Below are positions 33,120-44,580 of a stretch of DNA of 64,000 nucleotides, piece by piece (the first letter of the stretch is position 1; each line of letters opens with the position of its first letter). The notes under the pieces are model-generated. The model was not told the origin of the DNA, did no database searches, and worked only from the letters and a program-made list of their open reading frames with translations. The DNA is taken from NCBI GenBank assembly GCA_001414485.1, contig LLEY01000007.1, positions 62,001 to 126,000 on the forward strand. Direction: 5' to 3'. This DNA comes from Calycina herbarum (taxonomy: Eukaryota > Ascomycota > Leotiomycetes > Helotiales > Pezizellaceae). Both the position numbers and the translations under genes were made by a program.

Positions 33120-34176
33120 AATTTGATGAGGATGAAGCGTCTATTGAATAAAGTTACTTCCAGAAGAGAGAACAATAGATTTATTTGAACGGAATAACCT
33201 CAAATGATTAGTATTGCAATTGCTAATCCTCTCAAGTTTCCTCCTGCGTTTAAATGACATTTTTTATTTAATTACTCTTGAATATTTGAAAACTGCAGCT
33301 AATTATACGATCCTTATGGTCTTCAACTTCTAAAACAATCTATTAAACAACTTCACCTCAAAGTATCTATCTGATTCACCCCTTACCATAGCGTTCTCAT
33401 CTCATGATTAAAATTTCATCTTATGATTTTGGAAAGTATACACAGTCACTCCGCACTCGAGCTTCAAATTAACTCATCTCAGATGAGCTAGGGCTTGGAG
33501 CAATGCAGTAAGATCCCTTCTCCTGAACATCCGCAGAAGCAAATACGGCCCTTGGCCAACTATCTCTTTGTCTCATGATCTTAAAAATAGAAGTTCACTG
33601 CTTATTAGCTCGGGGAAAAAACCACTTCCCTCTCTCTTCCATTTCCAGAATTCATTTGCTAGCTCTTCTCGCACCTGAGTTTCTGATGTCCCAATACCTC
33701 TAAAAGATTTTTAACATTCCCAAAGTAATTAGCCAACAACAAAGTGTACCTACTCAAAGGAATAGTGTTTGCTCTTGAAAAGTCCATCCTACACTTCTCG
33801 CTAGGCACTAAAGCCTCTCGAGAAGGTGGCTAACAGATAATTGTGTAGGTGTGCTTGCTTTGCGAGAAAAGGTGTTACGAGTAAACGGAGAAACGAAGTA
33901 ATGCCAAAGCCTAGCTATTTATATCTACAGAATACGCTAATAAGCAAGCCATACCACGTGGGATGTCGGGTGACGTTGTCCGGTCAAGTGAATCTTGCCA
34001 TCTCACCATCGCTTGCCGAGAACTCCATCGTGCTCTTCATTTGAGCAACTCACAACGATCGTTTCCACTCAATTCCTGTAAGATACCTTCACAGGAACCC
34101 TATTCGCATTCCAATCCTCTCGGAAATCTTGAATAACAAAAAGAGAGACAACCCAAAAGCGCCGAAATCCCACTTC
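33120..34176. other. Intergenic, nothing recognised
   Basis: Contains copies of the TCATCTCATGAT-type motif near 33397, 33414 and 33570. The frame 33841-34044 has no recognisable features. Confidence 0.4.
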
Positions 34177-34398
34177 TCAAATTACAAAGCTTTCACCTCC
34201 GGAAGTTGTTAGTGTTTGGGCAAAGTCAAGTCTAATCCTTCCTTCCTTCAATTTATCTATCAATGTCATAAAACTTTGTAACGCATTTCCCCAGGCAGGT
34301 CTCAAGATCATCCAAGTACCTTTTCCCCATCCTAGATTTGAAATCAAATACGGCGTGGTGTTTCCTTTAAGCCCAATGTCTATGATTCTTGTAGGCAT
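34177..34398 (-). pseudogene. Fragment resembling a HET domain
   Basis: The 73-codon frame reads PTRIIDIGLKGNTTPYL, then GKGTWMILRPAWGNALQSFM and RIRLDFAQTL. This parallels the heterokaryon-incompatibility (HET) domain order: P-T-R-[LV]-[IL]-D-[IV]-G, then W-x-x-LS-x-CWG, then an Leu-rich helix. The CWG motif is changed to AWG. Flanking frames do not continue the domain and no start or splice context was found, so I read it as a relic. Similarity was judged by eye. Confidence 0.45.
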
Positions 34399-36020
34399 TC
34401 TTGTTTCCCTCTCAATGATGCACTACTCGCCGTCTTATTTTCAGCAGTCTTGATCCTATTTTCTTGCTAATGAAAAGAATTCTTCCAAGAATGAACTGAG
34501 CTTGTCAGTGGTTCATAGACCAAGTTCCCCCTTGCTGCTAGGCTGTCTCCTGAAGATTATTTATCTTCTTCCGCTTCTATTCTCAACACCGTTTGAAAAA
34601 CCAGCTGGTGATAATTAGAATTCTTTGGAAGAACTGCTCCTGAACTTCTTTCCGAAGTTGTGGTGCTAGCAAACGACAGAGTTCCCAGCCGCTTTTGATA
34701 ACATTCACGCTTATGCGAGCTTACACCCTTCTCCTTGGAAGTCAAAAACTTCATGAACCACCTAGCATGGTAGAAATGAGAAAGCGAGTAACTTCACTAG
34801 CAACGTAGCTCTTTATCTCATCTTCAAATTCCTTCATCTCATGGTCCAGACTCTCATCTCATCATGTTTCGTCGCCCACTCAGTCTCCACTTTGAACTAG
34901 AAAACCAGTAGTTTCACTAGTAACGTGGTTCTTCATCTCTTCTGATCCAGACTCTCTTCTCTCTCCCCTTCTTCCCCCCCACCCCCCTGTCTCAAATACC
35001 ATATCTATCTCATCCTACAAATTAAAAAAATCCCAAAAAACAAGCCCATCTCAAACTTCTAAAACAACAAAACCAATCACTCGAAATAACCGAAACCAAA
35101 CCTGGAAAATAACCACCTATCATCGCAAGCTTGTCTAGTAACTCCCTTTCTTTATGTTTCTTATCCCAAACCTTCCGTGTAATTCCATTACCCAACCACT
35201 TTTACGACGAAACGCTTAATAAACTCCATCCATCTTTCAAAAGTAGAGTCTATATATCTTATTTATCTCAGGCTGATAGAATAATAGAACTAATTAAGGG
35301 AATTGACTCAACGAAAATAAGTACTAAACACCCAATTCTTTTTAGTAACTCCTATCTCCTAATTTAATTATCCTAAAAGGTGAGTATAATTTTATCAATC
35401 AAATCCTTTACGGTAATGAAGTACCTAAATCTCACACTAAGAGGCAACATGTCGCTGTAGTTCGAAGAACGAAGCAACGACTGATGATTTTTTCAACAGC
35501 GAATTCTTTCCAAGTAAACCCTTCCACGCAACATACTAACCTGGCATCGCAGATGATCTCATTCAAAACGCTTCATCTTATGCTCTTACTTCTCATCTCA
35601 TCATCGATAGATTTTCATTCCTAGAATTAGGCATTGCAAAGTATTTCATGACCTTACTAACCAAGACAAAGGGGATAGGGTATAAACGTTGCCATTTCAG
35701 AGTCTAACTAAGAAGAATTTGGAGGAGATGCTATCCCTCAATCTAGCGATCATCGTCGTGTACTACCATCGCTGGTCGTCCTCATTCCAATGCTTGCGAT
35801 AACAACGAGAAAGAATTATACAGGGGAAAGGTCGAAAATGACCGTTCTCAATCCGGGTTGTTGAAAATGCCAACATCCATCATGTGAAACATTACCAACC
35901 CACTTCACCCAACCACCAACGACCGACCACTGCCATGAAAAAAACAAGGGAATCAAGAGGGGAAAAATTGAATAACGCCAATATACACCCCTCCAATGCT
36001 CAACCCAAGACCGTCCGCGT
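34399..36020. other. Intergenic, no supported gene
   Basis: Includes an AT-rich patch at 35120-35400 and motif copies near 34833 and 35571. The frame 34754-34557 (minus) might belong with the HET relic, but shows no motif. Confidence 0.4.
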
Positions 36021-36876
36021 TTACTGGGCAGACCCATTCATCTCATTATCTCCATCATCATCCAGAGCATCCAATTCCTCCGGGTGTCCCAACAAATTCG
36101 CAACATTCTTCATCTCATAATGCTTCTTGCGCAACTCCTCAAACTTGCGATGCTTCTCCAATTCCTCCGCGGAAAGGCCAACATGCTCCTCCCCCGCAAC
36201 ATGGACAGCCTTCTCCTTCCTCCTCCGCCTCTCCTCAGGATCTTCTATATCCTCAGGAACCGCCTCTTCCGGCTCCCCAAGACTGAGGCCTGGGATTTCA
36301 TCCTCGCGAGAACGGGAGCTCTTGGGGCTTTTGCGGAGGTCTAGTTCATCCACGATGATATCCTGTGCATCGAGAGTCCGCATTTCGTCTTCGTCTTCGG
36401 TGGGGTCGTAGTGTTTCGCATAAGGAGTTTTAGGCTCGTCGATTTTCATGGTGGCGCTCTTCTCTTGTTCGGTGAGGTAGAGATTTGCCTCATCCCATTT
36501 CAGGCGCATGTTGGTGTCGTCTCCGTTTTGGCTGTTGGAGGAATGACTTGATTGTCTGCGAGACCCTGCTGGGCGGACAGAGGAGGAGGATGAGCGACGG
36601 TGGCCGGCATTTTGGAGGGTGTTTTGGAGGGTGATGTCTTTGTCGGCCTCTACGGGGAGGGAGTGGTGGACTACGGCTGCTGGAGAAATGGAAGGGGGGG
36701 ATGTGGTGATGGGAGATTGACGGGTTGGAGATCGGTGGTAGGAGTTTTTGAGGATTCCTGTATTTGGAGTGAGTAACAGAAGCGGGGGAGTAGTGAGTGG
36801 GCATTTGTTTACCTTTGGGTCTCTTCGCCGAAGGTTGTGGTGGGGAGTGAACTCTCGTTGGGACTTCTGCCTCCAT
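36021..36876 (-). CDS. glc8: Protein phosphatase 1 inhibitor-2 / Glc8 homologue
   Basis: Two exons, 36876-36813 and 36757-36021 (266 aa). Inhibitor-2/Glc8 binds and regulates protein phosphatase 1 (Glc7). The conserved KGILKN motif spans the splice (residues 21-26). The second PP1-contact block is [21 protein letters not shown], followed by [13 protein letters not shown] with the regulatory Thr-Pro phosphosite (PKTPY). The final family helix is [20 protein letters not shown]. The protein is mostly charged and probably disordered, as usual for IPP-2. The acidic tail is ordinary. The gene is longer than yeast GLC8 because of a Ser/Pro-rich insert after KGILKN. Confidence 0.93.
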
Positions 36877-37785
36877 ATTGAATTATTTCCGGTGGTTGTT
36901 GTGCGAGATTTTGTGTAGATGGGAAAGTTGGCAGGACTTTTTTGAGTGGCGGGGTGAGTTGTTTTGATGTCTGCAAGGTGTTTAGCGGGGTTGTTTGCGC
37001 TACTTATTCAGATGGCAAGAAGCGCGGATGCAGCAACGGTAGAGAAGATGGTCAGAATGTCGTATCCAGAATATTGGCAGATCTGGCGTGAGGTGAATCT
37101 TGTACTCGTAGCTGTAGTGGAGGTTGGATGACTTTGTGGCAGGTGAGCTTCTGCTGTTTTGAGGAGGTGAATGGGTTGGCTGTGATTCACCCACTAACGC
37201 ATGTGTGAGGCTTGATCGAGGCAATGACGGCCTAAGGCAACAAATGCAACGTCATGCTGACTCAGCGGAGTTTTCTGAGCTGCGGCCCGTCGCTGCCCGA
37301 TTTGCGGCCCGAGTCAGGGGTGGTGATTAGCTGGTTAATCAGAGGTTATTTCGTTCAACCTCTCCCTCTTACGAGTCAACAAGTTAATACTACTTACGTT
37401 ATTACCTTACTCAACACCTCTCATTCTACATCTAGCATCTCCAACTAACTACTCGGTCTGTTGCCATGGCAGTTGCAATACGGAGTACATCCCCTCCCTA
37501 CCCCGCATCGCGACTGGCATGAACTAAAAAGGACGCTTCTGCATAAACACACGTCACATCGCAGCAAAAGTTGATAGAGCCAGCCACTCGGTAGCCTCAA
37601 TTGATCATTGGATAATGTGAATGCTCCGTGGTGCCGTGGTTGCCACAGCATCAAGGAACCTTACGAAGAGATTTTCTCCAGGTAAATTTGTTTTTAATCG
37701 TTGCTTGTATTTTCTAATTACCTCCCCATCTCTCCCTCCTAATTTTGCATTGATAATCTTAATATATGTCCTCAACTACTTCATA
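36877..37785. other. Intergenic, nothing recognised
   Basis: Upstream region of glc8 and downstream region of the four-helix gene. No gene or repeat seen. Confidence 0.4.
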
Positions 37786-39696
37786 TTATTCATCAAACAC
37801 CTTCCCAAACCCCGTCTCGATATCCCCCAAACTCAATCGTCTCAGCAGTCGAACCTTTGCAATAGAAACCACAGACACCATCGTAGGAACCAGTTCAAGA
37901 GAAGGCAGCCTCTCAATAGAGGCCTGTACACCAAGTGGTTCAGCCGCCAACTCAAAACAAGGTTTTAAACATGATCTCGGAGTGCTCTCTATTGGTTGTT
38001 CGACACTCGTCTCTGGCACAGACACAGACCTCCGCTCTCGATATCGAGCCTTGGAGTTTACCGCTTGGAAGAACGGACTCCAGAAAGGAACATGTCGTTT
38101 GGCTACCCGTTTTACCGGATCCTTTGGTCGTGTTAGGGGTTTGGTTCCGCTGTCGCTTTTGCTTCTTTCTATTGACATGACTTCGATTTTCTTGGCATGT
38201 TCTTCTACTTGTCTCTCTTGCTCAATACTTAGTCGAAACTCACCTGGGACTTTGCAGTCGATTGTTCTTCTTCGCATCGGCGGTTGAGAATTCCTCATCC
38301 TCTGGTGTGTGAGTGGAGGAAGAGTCTGAGTGGGCCTTCGAACCAAACACGGAGATGGGTAGATAGATGACCGACGTCGAAGACCGTCGATATCTGCTAC
38401 TGGGAGCAGTTGTGTCAATGAAGCTGTTCTGGCAGGATTCCATTCATGTGGAGGTGGGATGTTTGGTGGGCAGTATCGCAAGTCCGGACGAACAAGGACG
38501 TCGGGGTATTCCACGGATCTGTGAAAAAGTCAGCAAGAAGCCCAAGGGTTCCAGAGATGAGCATCAACCAACCTCATTGTCGAAAGCGGAGATCTCTTCC
38601 CAAGGTTACTGATACTAGAACTTGGACTGACAACTCTTGGTCGTTTTTGCCTTGTTCTCTCTTGTCTTGCAGACAACGAACCCTCTGAACTGCGATCCGA
38701 CAACGTATATCCAGAAGAAATACCCGATAACCCTGATATTGCCGAATCAGACTTAGGAATCCCCTTCTTTTCAGTATACTTCCATTCCTCACCCCAACTC
38801 CTCACAGCCGATGACCTCTTCGCCATTGGCAAAAGTGGAGTTATCGGACGCTCCTGCGCTTCCTCCACGGTTGGCAAAGTCCCAGTCCCGCTTCTCGATC
38901 TCCCTTTCGCCCTCATACTCGTATCAACAGCTCTCCGACTCTCCTCATCCAAAACATCAATCGAACAAGCGCGAGAGGAACCAAATTCTGAAATACTCTC
39001 GATATCGATTACTCGCTTATGCGTAGGTTCAAAAAGATGAAATACCTCCGGAGTTCGAAATGGGTATTGGCAAGCTTCGAGAGCCGTCAAGAGTATTCCT
39101 ACCGCTAGACTGCGAATGTCAGCTTGCAGTACATGGAGTTTATTACGAGACCTTGGGACTTACAATGCACAATTCGCAACTACAACGGTAATAATCGACG
39201 GCGTACAATCTTCGCACCCAGCCATACAAGTTTTCTCTCGAGATAATGCGACGCTTGAGATGGTAATAGCGATCATCCACAATACCAACGCTATCCTCGC
39301 GACTACGAAGCAATACCCATGAACCCTCACCACAGGCGGCCTGATAGTCCCCACGGGCTCATTATGGAACATTGCCAGAATATGTAGCAACAAATACACG
39401 ATCGAGCAGGATGACTGTTTTTCCCCCATTAGTTCAAGATCACAGTACAATTCGAGTCTTGGTGAACTTACAGCAGCCAAAATCGAAGCCTGCGCCGCAC
39501 CAACACTCATCGAATGTCTATCCATCGAAGAAAAACAAACTGCCGCCACCGTCGTACCACTAATTGATGAACCAGTCAGCAGAATTACGGTTGCTAGCAC
39601 CATCTTGGGTGTCAATATCTTGACGGTTCGTGAGGGGAGTGTCTCGGTTATTGGGACTGCCGGTTGTAGGTCGGGGTATTTCTCTTCTAGCCCCAT
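37786..39696 (-). CDS. Four-helix membrane protein with long Ser/Arg-rich tail, unknown function
   Basis: Four exons: 39696-39472, 39414-39164, 39109-38573, 38518-37786 (581 aa). Hydrophobic segments lie at about residues 32-56, 77-91, 105-127 and 143-167, spread over the first three exons. The Cys-containing loop CMAGCEDC is between helices 3 and 4. The remaining 400 residues are hydrophilic, rich in Ser, Arg and Pro-directed sites (PRVVSPSSSISNLG, TQTLPPLTHQRM), and likely a phosphorylated cytosolic tail. I do not recognise the family; it resembles the many four-helix (MARVEL-like) fungal proteins in layout only. Start chosen at the first ATG of exon 1. All splices are GT-AG and keep the frame. 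Confidence 0.7.
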
Positions 39697-41499
39697 TGTG
39701 AAAGATGTTGCCAGGAAAGATTTTGAAAGGAGATTTTTGTCGCAAAGACTTTTTCGAGGTTGTCGAGAAAAATGGTTTTGTGAAAGTTGTCTCAGGAAGG
39801 TGTTCTGCCTATTCAATTCCAAACGACAAGCGTGCGGACTCGAGATCCTTGGGCAGAACGAATGATAGAAGAGATTGTATAAGGTAAGGTTGCTACCACC
39901 AGGGTAGGGAAAGATCCCCTCTGTTCGAGAAGAAAAGAGAGTGATGTGAGAAGGATCGTGAGAATTGTGAAATGAATTTGGTTGTATAAAGGAAATAATC
40001 TCTGGGCGCGCTCAACACAATATGGGTAACGAAAAATTGGGGGTTGGAAGTGTGAGCCGCGCAACCTTTTCTAATAATTCCCCGCATTTTTTCTGACTTG
40101 CCTTGGTTTGAGCTTGCTGGTACGGTAAGATAGTCAAACATTCTTTTCCATGGCGCATTCTTCCTCGTGGCTTTTCGCTTGTGTTGTGGCTTCGGTTGGC
40201 GTGGTGTTGTACATTCCAGAGGATGGCACGAGACGCGAGGATGTCGACCCCGCCATTTTCGAGGCTGGGTTTATTGTTACTTCTGGAACATTGAATTGTG
40301 AGGGTAGGCGAGAGTCCTAAGAAGGAAAGGTAGAGTGTTGGGATGGAAAAACGTGTGAGTCCAGCCCCGCCAGCATAGATAGGGATTTAGCCAAAGTGAC
40401 GTTTGTGTCTCAGATTTCTGTTCTTGGCTGGGGTTTTCTCGCGTGGCTGCGTTTTTGGTTCGGGATATTTGGAATTGATGTGTTTTGCTTGGAGGTATTG
40501 AAAGTTTTGAGTCTTCATCGGGCGAAATGAGGCGAGTTACTTGCTCACCTCAAGCAATAGAGATGAAATGCGACGATGTTAAGTCGTATGATTTTAATTA
40601 CATCCGCATCTATGTTTGTTATATTCGTTTTATAATCAAAAGCTTCATCTCATGTTCTTCTCCCTCGTCTCATTTCAGTGCTATTTGCAGGTCACCTACA
40701 AATAGCTTGAAGAGCTTATCTTAGAGCTATTCAAGTAAATAGATAGACTTTTTTGAAACTTTGAAATGAAGTTTCCACATGGAAAAGGACGCAAAAACTA
40801 TGTTTTCATTCAAAATGAGGTATTTATTAGTATGACGGATTTCCAAGTGGATATCGGACATGGAAATAAATATTCCAAATTTGCTAGAAAACTCGCAAGA
40901 GAGGGGAATGAGAAAGCCCAAGCGCGTAGTCTCGAATTCTTAATCTCCCATTTTAAACTCGTGTATGACGCTTAGTTTTACTAAGGCTGTATAAGTGTCA
41001 AGTCATTACTGTAAATTCTCATAGGGCAAGTTTCAACCTCCAGAGGATTTCAGGTTGTGAAATAGGAAGTTGGGGGTGCGGGCAAGGTTTAAAGTAACGC
41101 ACTGTAAATCTAACACTTACTTTTTCAAATTTAAGTAAATCTATTACTCATGATTTTACATGATGGTACCCAAAGATGAAGGTGGCTGAACACCCCGGCA
41201 AGCATGACCAGCCAATCATGCACCTTGGATAACGAGGTGCATAATTTGTTACATGTTACGGGTTAAGTCCTAGTAGCCGAGCTACTAATACTGTATGGGG
41301 TTTTGGGGCAAAATAAGGTTGTGTTTTTATTCCTCGGACCACGCTCTCGACAGCTATCAATTATCAAGCAAAGTCACTATTTACAAAGACTCAATCCATT
41401 GTATGTTTACAAGAGAGACAGTTTTGGAGTGAGTACGAGGAATTCTTCCAGGCTTCTTGCTCCAGAATAACTCGAAGCAATCTATGAAAATAAAAGCTA
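39697..41499. other. Intergenic, no supported gene
   Basis: About 1.8 kb. Contains a copy of the CTTCATCTCATG motif at about 40643. The frame 40766-40975 is AT-rich and featureless. Confidence 0.4.
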
Positions 41500-42014
41500 C
41501 AGTGAGTTGCGAATTAAGCTTCCTTTTTGACACTTTTTTTGTAAACCGTGCTTTTTTCTTCCTAGGTTTTTTTCCTTATTTATTTTAGAAAACAGAAAAC
41601 TAGAGTACTCTTTAAGATATAAGACCTAGCTAGAAAGAACCGCTATATCTTCTTATACCTCCTCTCTATTTATTACTATATCTAAGCAAGTATAATAAGA
41701 ATAAACTTAGTAATAGTTAATTCTTAAAAAACCCCCTTTTCGTAAGAAAATTTTTTCCCCCCCTGTAAAGTTGAGTAGTCTCTGCTAAGACCTTAGAAAA
41801 ATTTAGACATATATAAAAAGTGTCTGTTTTCTTCCTAAAAAGTTTATAGAGTAAGAAAGGGGGTATAGAGCTCTTATTAGCTGTTCTTGGGGATATAATA
41901 ACATACGTTGTTATTAAGTAAAGAGGGAAAGAGTGTCTAGGGAATAAGAAAATTTCTAAAAACACACGGTTTACAAAATATCGTTAAAAGGGAAGCTTAA
42001 TTCGCAACTCACTG
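41500..42014. mobile_element. MITE with about 25-bp TIRs and TA duplication
   Basis: Left end CAGTGAGTTGCGAATTAAGC; right end is its reverse complement, ending GAATTCGCAACTCACTG in mirrored form (41984-42014). Both ends are flanked by TA (41498-41499, 42015-42016). Similarity resumes further in (GTAAACCGTG against CACGGTTTAC). At 515 bp it has no transposase. The interior is strongly AT-rich, consistent with RIP. Tc1/mariner superfamily by the TA target. Confidence 0.8.
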
Positions 42015-43121
42015 TAAGTTATCGGTGAATATACGTCTACTTAACAATATTTTTCCACAATTTTAGGAAGAATTGATTTAAAATTGAAGTTACAATAATA
42101 GTAAGATTATATATGTAAGGACCAGGTACTATTATTCAAGATTAATGTTAGGCGATTTCTCTAAGCTCACGTTTGTATAAAGCTGTGATAATTTTTATAA
42201 AAAAAATACGTTTAATAAAATTATACTAATTTCTTTAGAAAAATATAAAGGTATAGACTAAGTTACAACGATCGATAAAAAAATCTAAATAATCTTCGTC
42301 TGAACGTAGTACTTAACATATCTGGAAAAAATGAAGTGGTATAGATTAAGTCACGGCAATTAAATAACTTGAATTAATCTTCATGTATAAGCATTATACT
42401 TGAAGAACTAGGGTATAGAAAACTTCCAACAAATTTACGATGACAGAACTCAAAATCGGTATTCATCGCTCTAGCCTTTGGAATCGTGAATCAACGATAG
42501 CGGTACATGATTTACACTAAGCATTCGAGGATCGATTTCCTCGATGGTCAAAGACTTGACACCACTAAACCCTAGTACAAAACATTCTAGGGAAACAATG
42601 TATCTATCAAATCTGGAAACCAAGAAACATGGCTTTAATGAATGCTCTGATGACCACGATGATCGAAGTAAAAATTGTCCTTACACTGAAGCGAGTCTCG
42701 ACACATAATTTAAACACCTGTTACAGATACTTTAACACTGACTTTCATTTTTTGTCTATTTGAGGGAGTGAGGAATCTCTAGAGATCTTAGAGAAGAGTT
42801 CTCTCGTCTCATGATCGAAATATCGTCTTATCATTTATTTTTCCTCTAACGATTTACGTGTCTAGGTATTCACTGACATTCATAGAAAGAGAAATTTTGA
42901 ATCAATTATTCTGGTAAAATCGTTCGATCTTTTCTATTATCCTAAACTTTCAGAACAATATTTTTAACTAGATGATTATTCAAAATAACATCAGATGACA
43001 GTAACTCTTCCCATTCCTTTTTATCCGTATATTCTCTCAAGCTCTTTTGTTCTTCTAGTCTTTCTAGTGAATGATATTTAACAAAGTTTCATCCAGGAAT
43101 ACCTTTCACAACAACACTTCC
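42015..43121. other. Intergenic, AT-rich
   Basis: No coding frame. Copies of the TCGTCTCATGATC motif lie at about 42802 and 42823. Confidence 0.4.
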
Positions 43122-44580
43122 TCAACTCGCCGAACCCGACTTAAAAGTAATCTCCCTCACTCTCTTAGGAAGCGCATGCCAAACAGCAATAACCCCAGCA
43201 GAAGCTCCCATACAAGCCCCCGAAAAAATAATCAAGCTCTTGAACCTCGAAATCCCATAAACATCCATATTCGCAGTCCCAGAAATCAGCGCATTGCTAA
43301 TAGGTCCAACCAAAACATTTCCAATCCCCTGCAGGAAAATGAGGATCGAGTAGGTCGCAATAACAGCCGAGGGGTCATCGCTAACCGCCCTTCCCATACC
43401 AACTCTCATGACCCCAAATCCGTAACCAAAGAACCCAAATAACAAGCTGAAAACTAACAGAGGGGCGAGGGATTTTGCCATTCCCCAGAGAGTAGTGATT
43501 GCGATCGCTGCTACTCCACAACACACGATGGAGATTAGGCTGATGTGGAATTTCTTGTCCGAAAGCCAGCCAAGAGCAAACATTCCCGTAAGTTGAGCAA
43601 GAGACATGATGGCAAGAACCAAAGCTCCTTGAGTCGTACTCAACCCAATTGCAGTAGCATAAGAAGGCAAATAAGTCGATGGAAAGAAAAGTGCCAAACC
43701 ACTGAAAAGAGTGGAAAATCCATAAATGTAGAATAATGGTTTGCGAAAAAATGACCAATTTACTCTTGCCGCCGAATTACTTCGATCCGAAACCGGTAAA
43801 CGGCCTTTGAGAGTTGGGATCAGAGGTCCGGTGAGGAGGGCAAGTCCGACTGCGATGGCTCGAAGTGTGGTTTTGTGCCCGAATCTTTTTAATAGGGCGT
43901 TAATGATAAAGGGCATGACGACACCGGTGGCTCCGGATGCACTGGATATTAAGCCAAATGCCATGCCTTTTCTGAGCACCCACCATTCATCTACCATGCT
44001 AAGAATGGGAAACATCAATGTCACGAATCCGAAGCCGTACATGAAACCTTGGGTCGCGATAAGTCCCCCAAGGGAATTAGTAAATGAGCCAGCAAGAAGT
44101 CCGGCAATGCAGAATGGCCATCCTAGGTAGAGTTGGTATTGTCGGTACTTGGGGTATTGCTTAGTGACTGCTGCAGAAAGTGGTGCTCCAAGGTAGCTAA
44201 GTCCTTGAGCTATGGTTCCGATAAGTGCGATATTTGGGTTGTCTTTGAATTCCGGCAAAGTAGAATAGTAATTTTGGAAGACACCAAAGGATACAGGGAA
44301 ACCTATAAAGTTGGAGTTGGTAACTGTGTTTTTCGGAAATTGAGAAGTCCTTACCCCATAATAGAGCTTCGAATACAAATGCCGCAATCAATACGCTCCA
44401 AGCCGCCTTGCCTCCGTCCGCAGGTTCCAATTGCTGAATAACAACATCATCACGCTGCTCAACTCTTGCGAATTGTATCTCAGTGGGTGACGGGGTGTTG
44501 ATTGTATTTGGAAAAGGAACGGAAGGTTTCCATTCTTGGAGCTGGACTGGTTCATCGAGAGTGGTGATGGTAGATGTCAT
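43122..44580 (-). CDS. MFS transporter, monocarboxylate-transporter-like
   Basis: Two exons, 44580-44355 and 44302-43122, 52-bp intron (468 aa). A soluble N-terminus of about 65 residues precedes 12 predicted helices. The monocarboxylate-permease-like pattern is clear: GGKAAWSVLIAAF opening helix 1, SFGVFQNYY after the intron, WWVLRKGMAFGLISSASGATG in helix 4-5 (R-K-x-x-A-x-G), and GWLSDKKFH between helices 8 and 9. It probably sits in the plasma membrane. Substrate cannot be read; MCT-like fungal proteins move small acids or are cluster efflux pumps. It stands alone, so neighbours give no hint. Confidence 0.88.
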
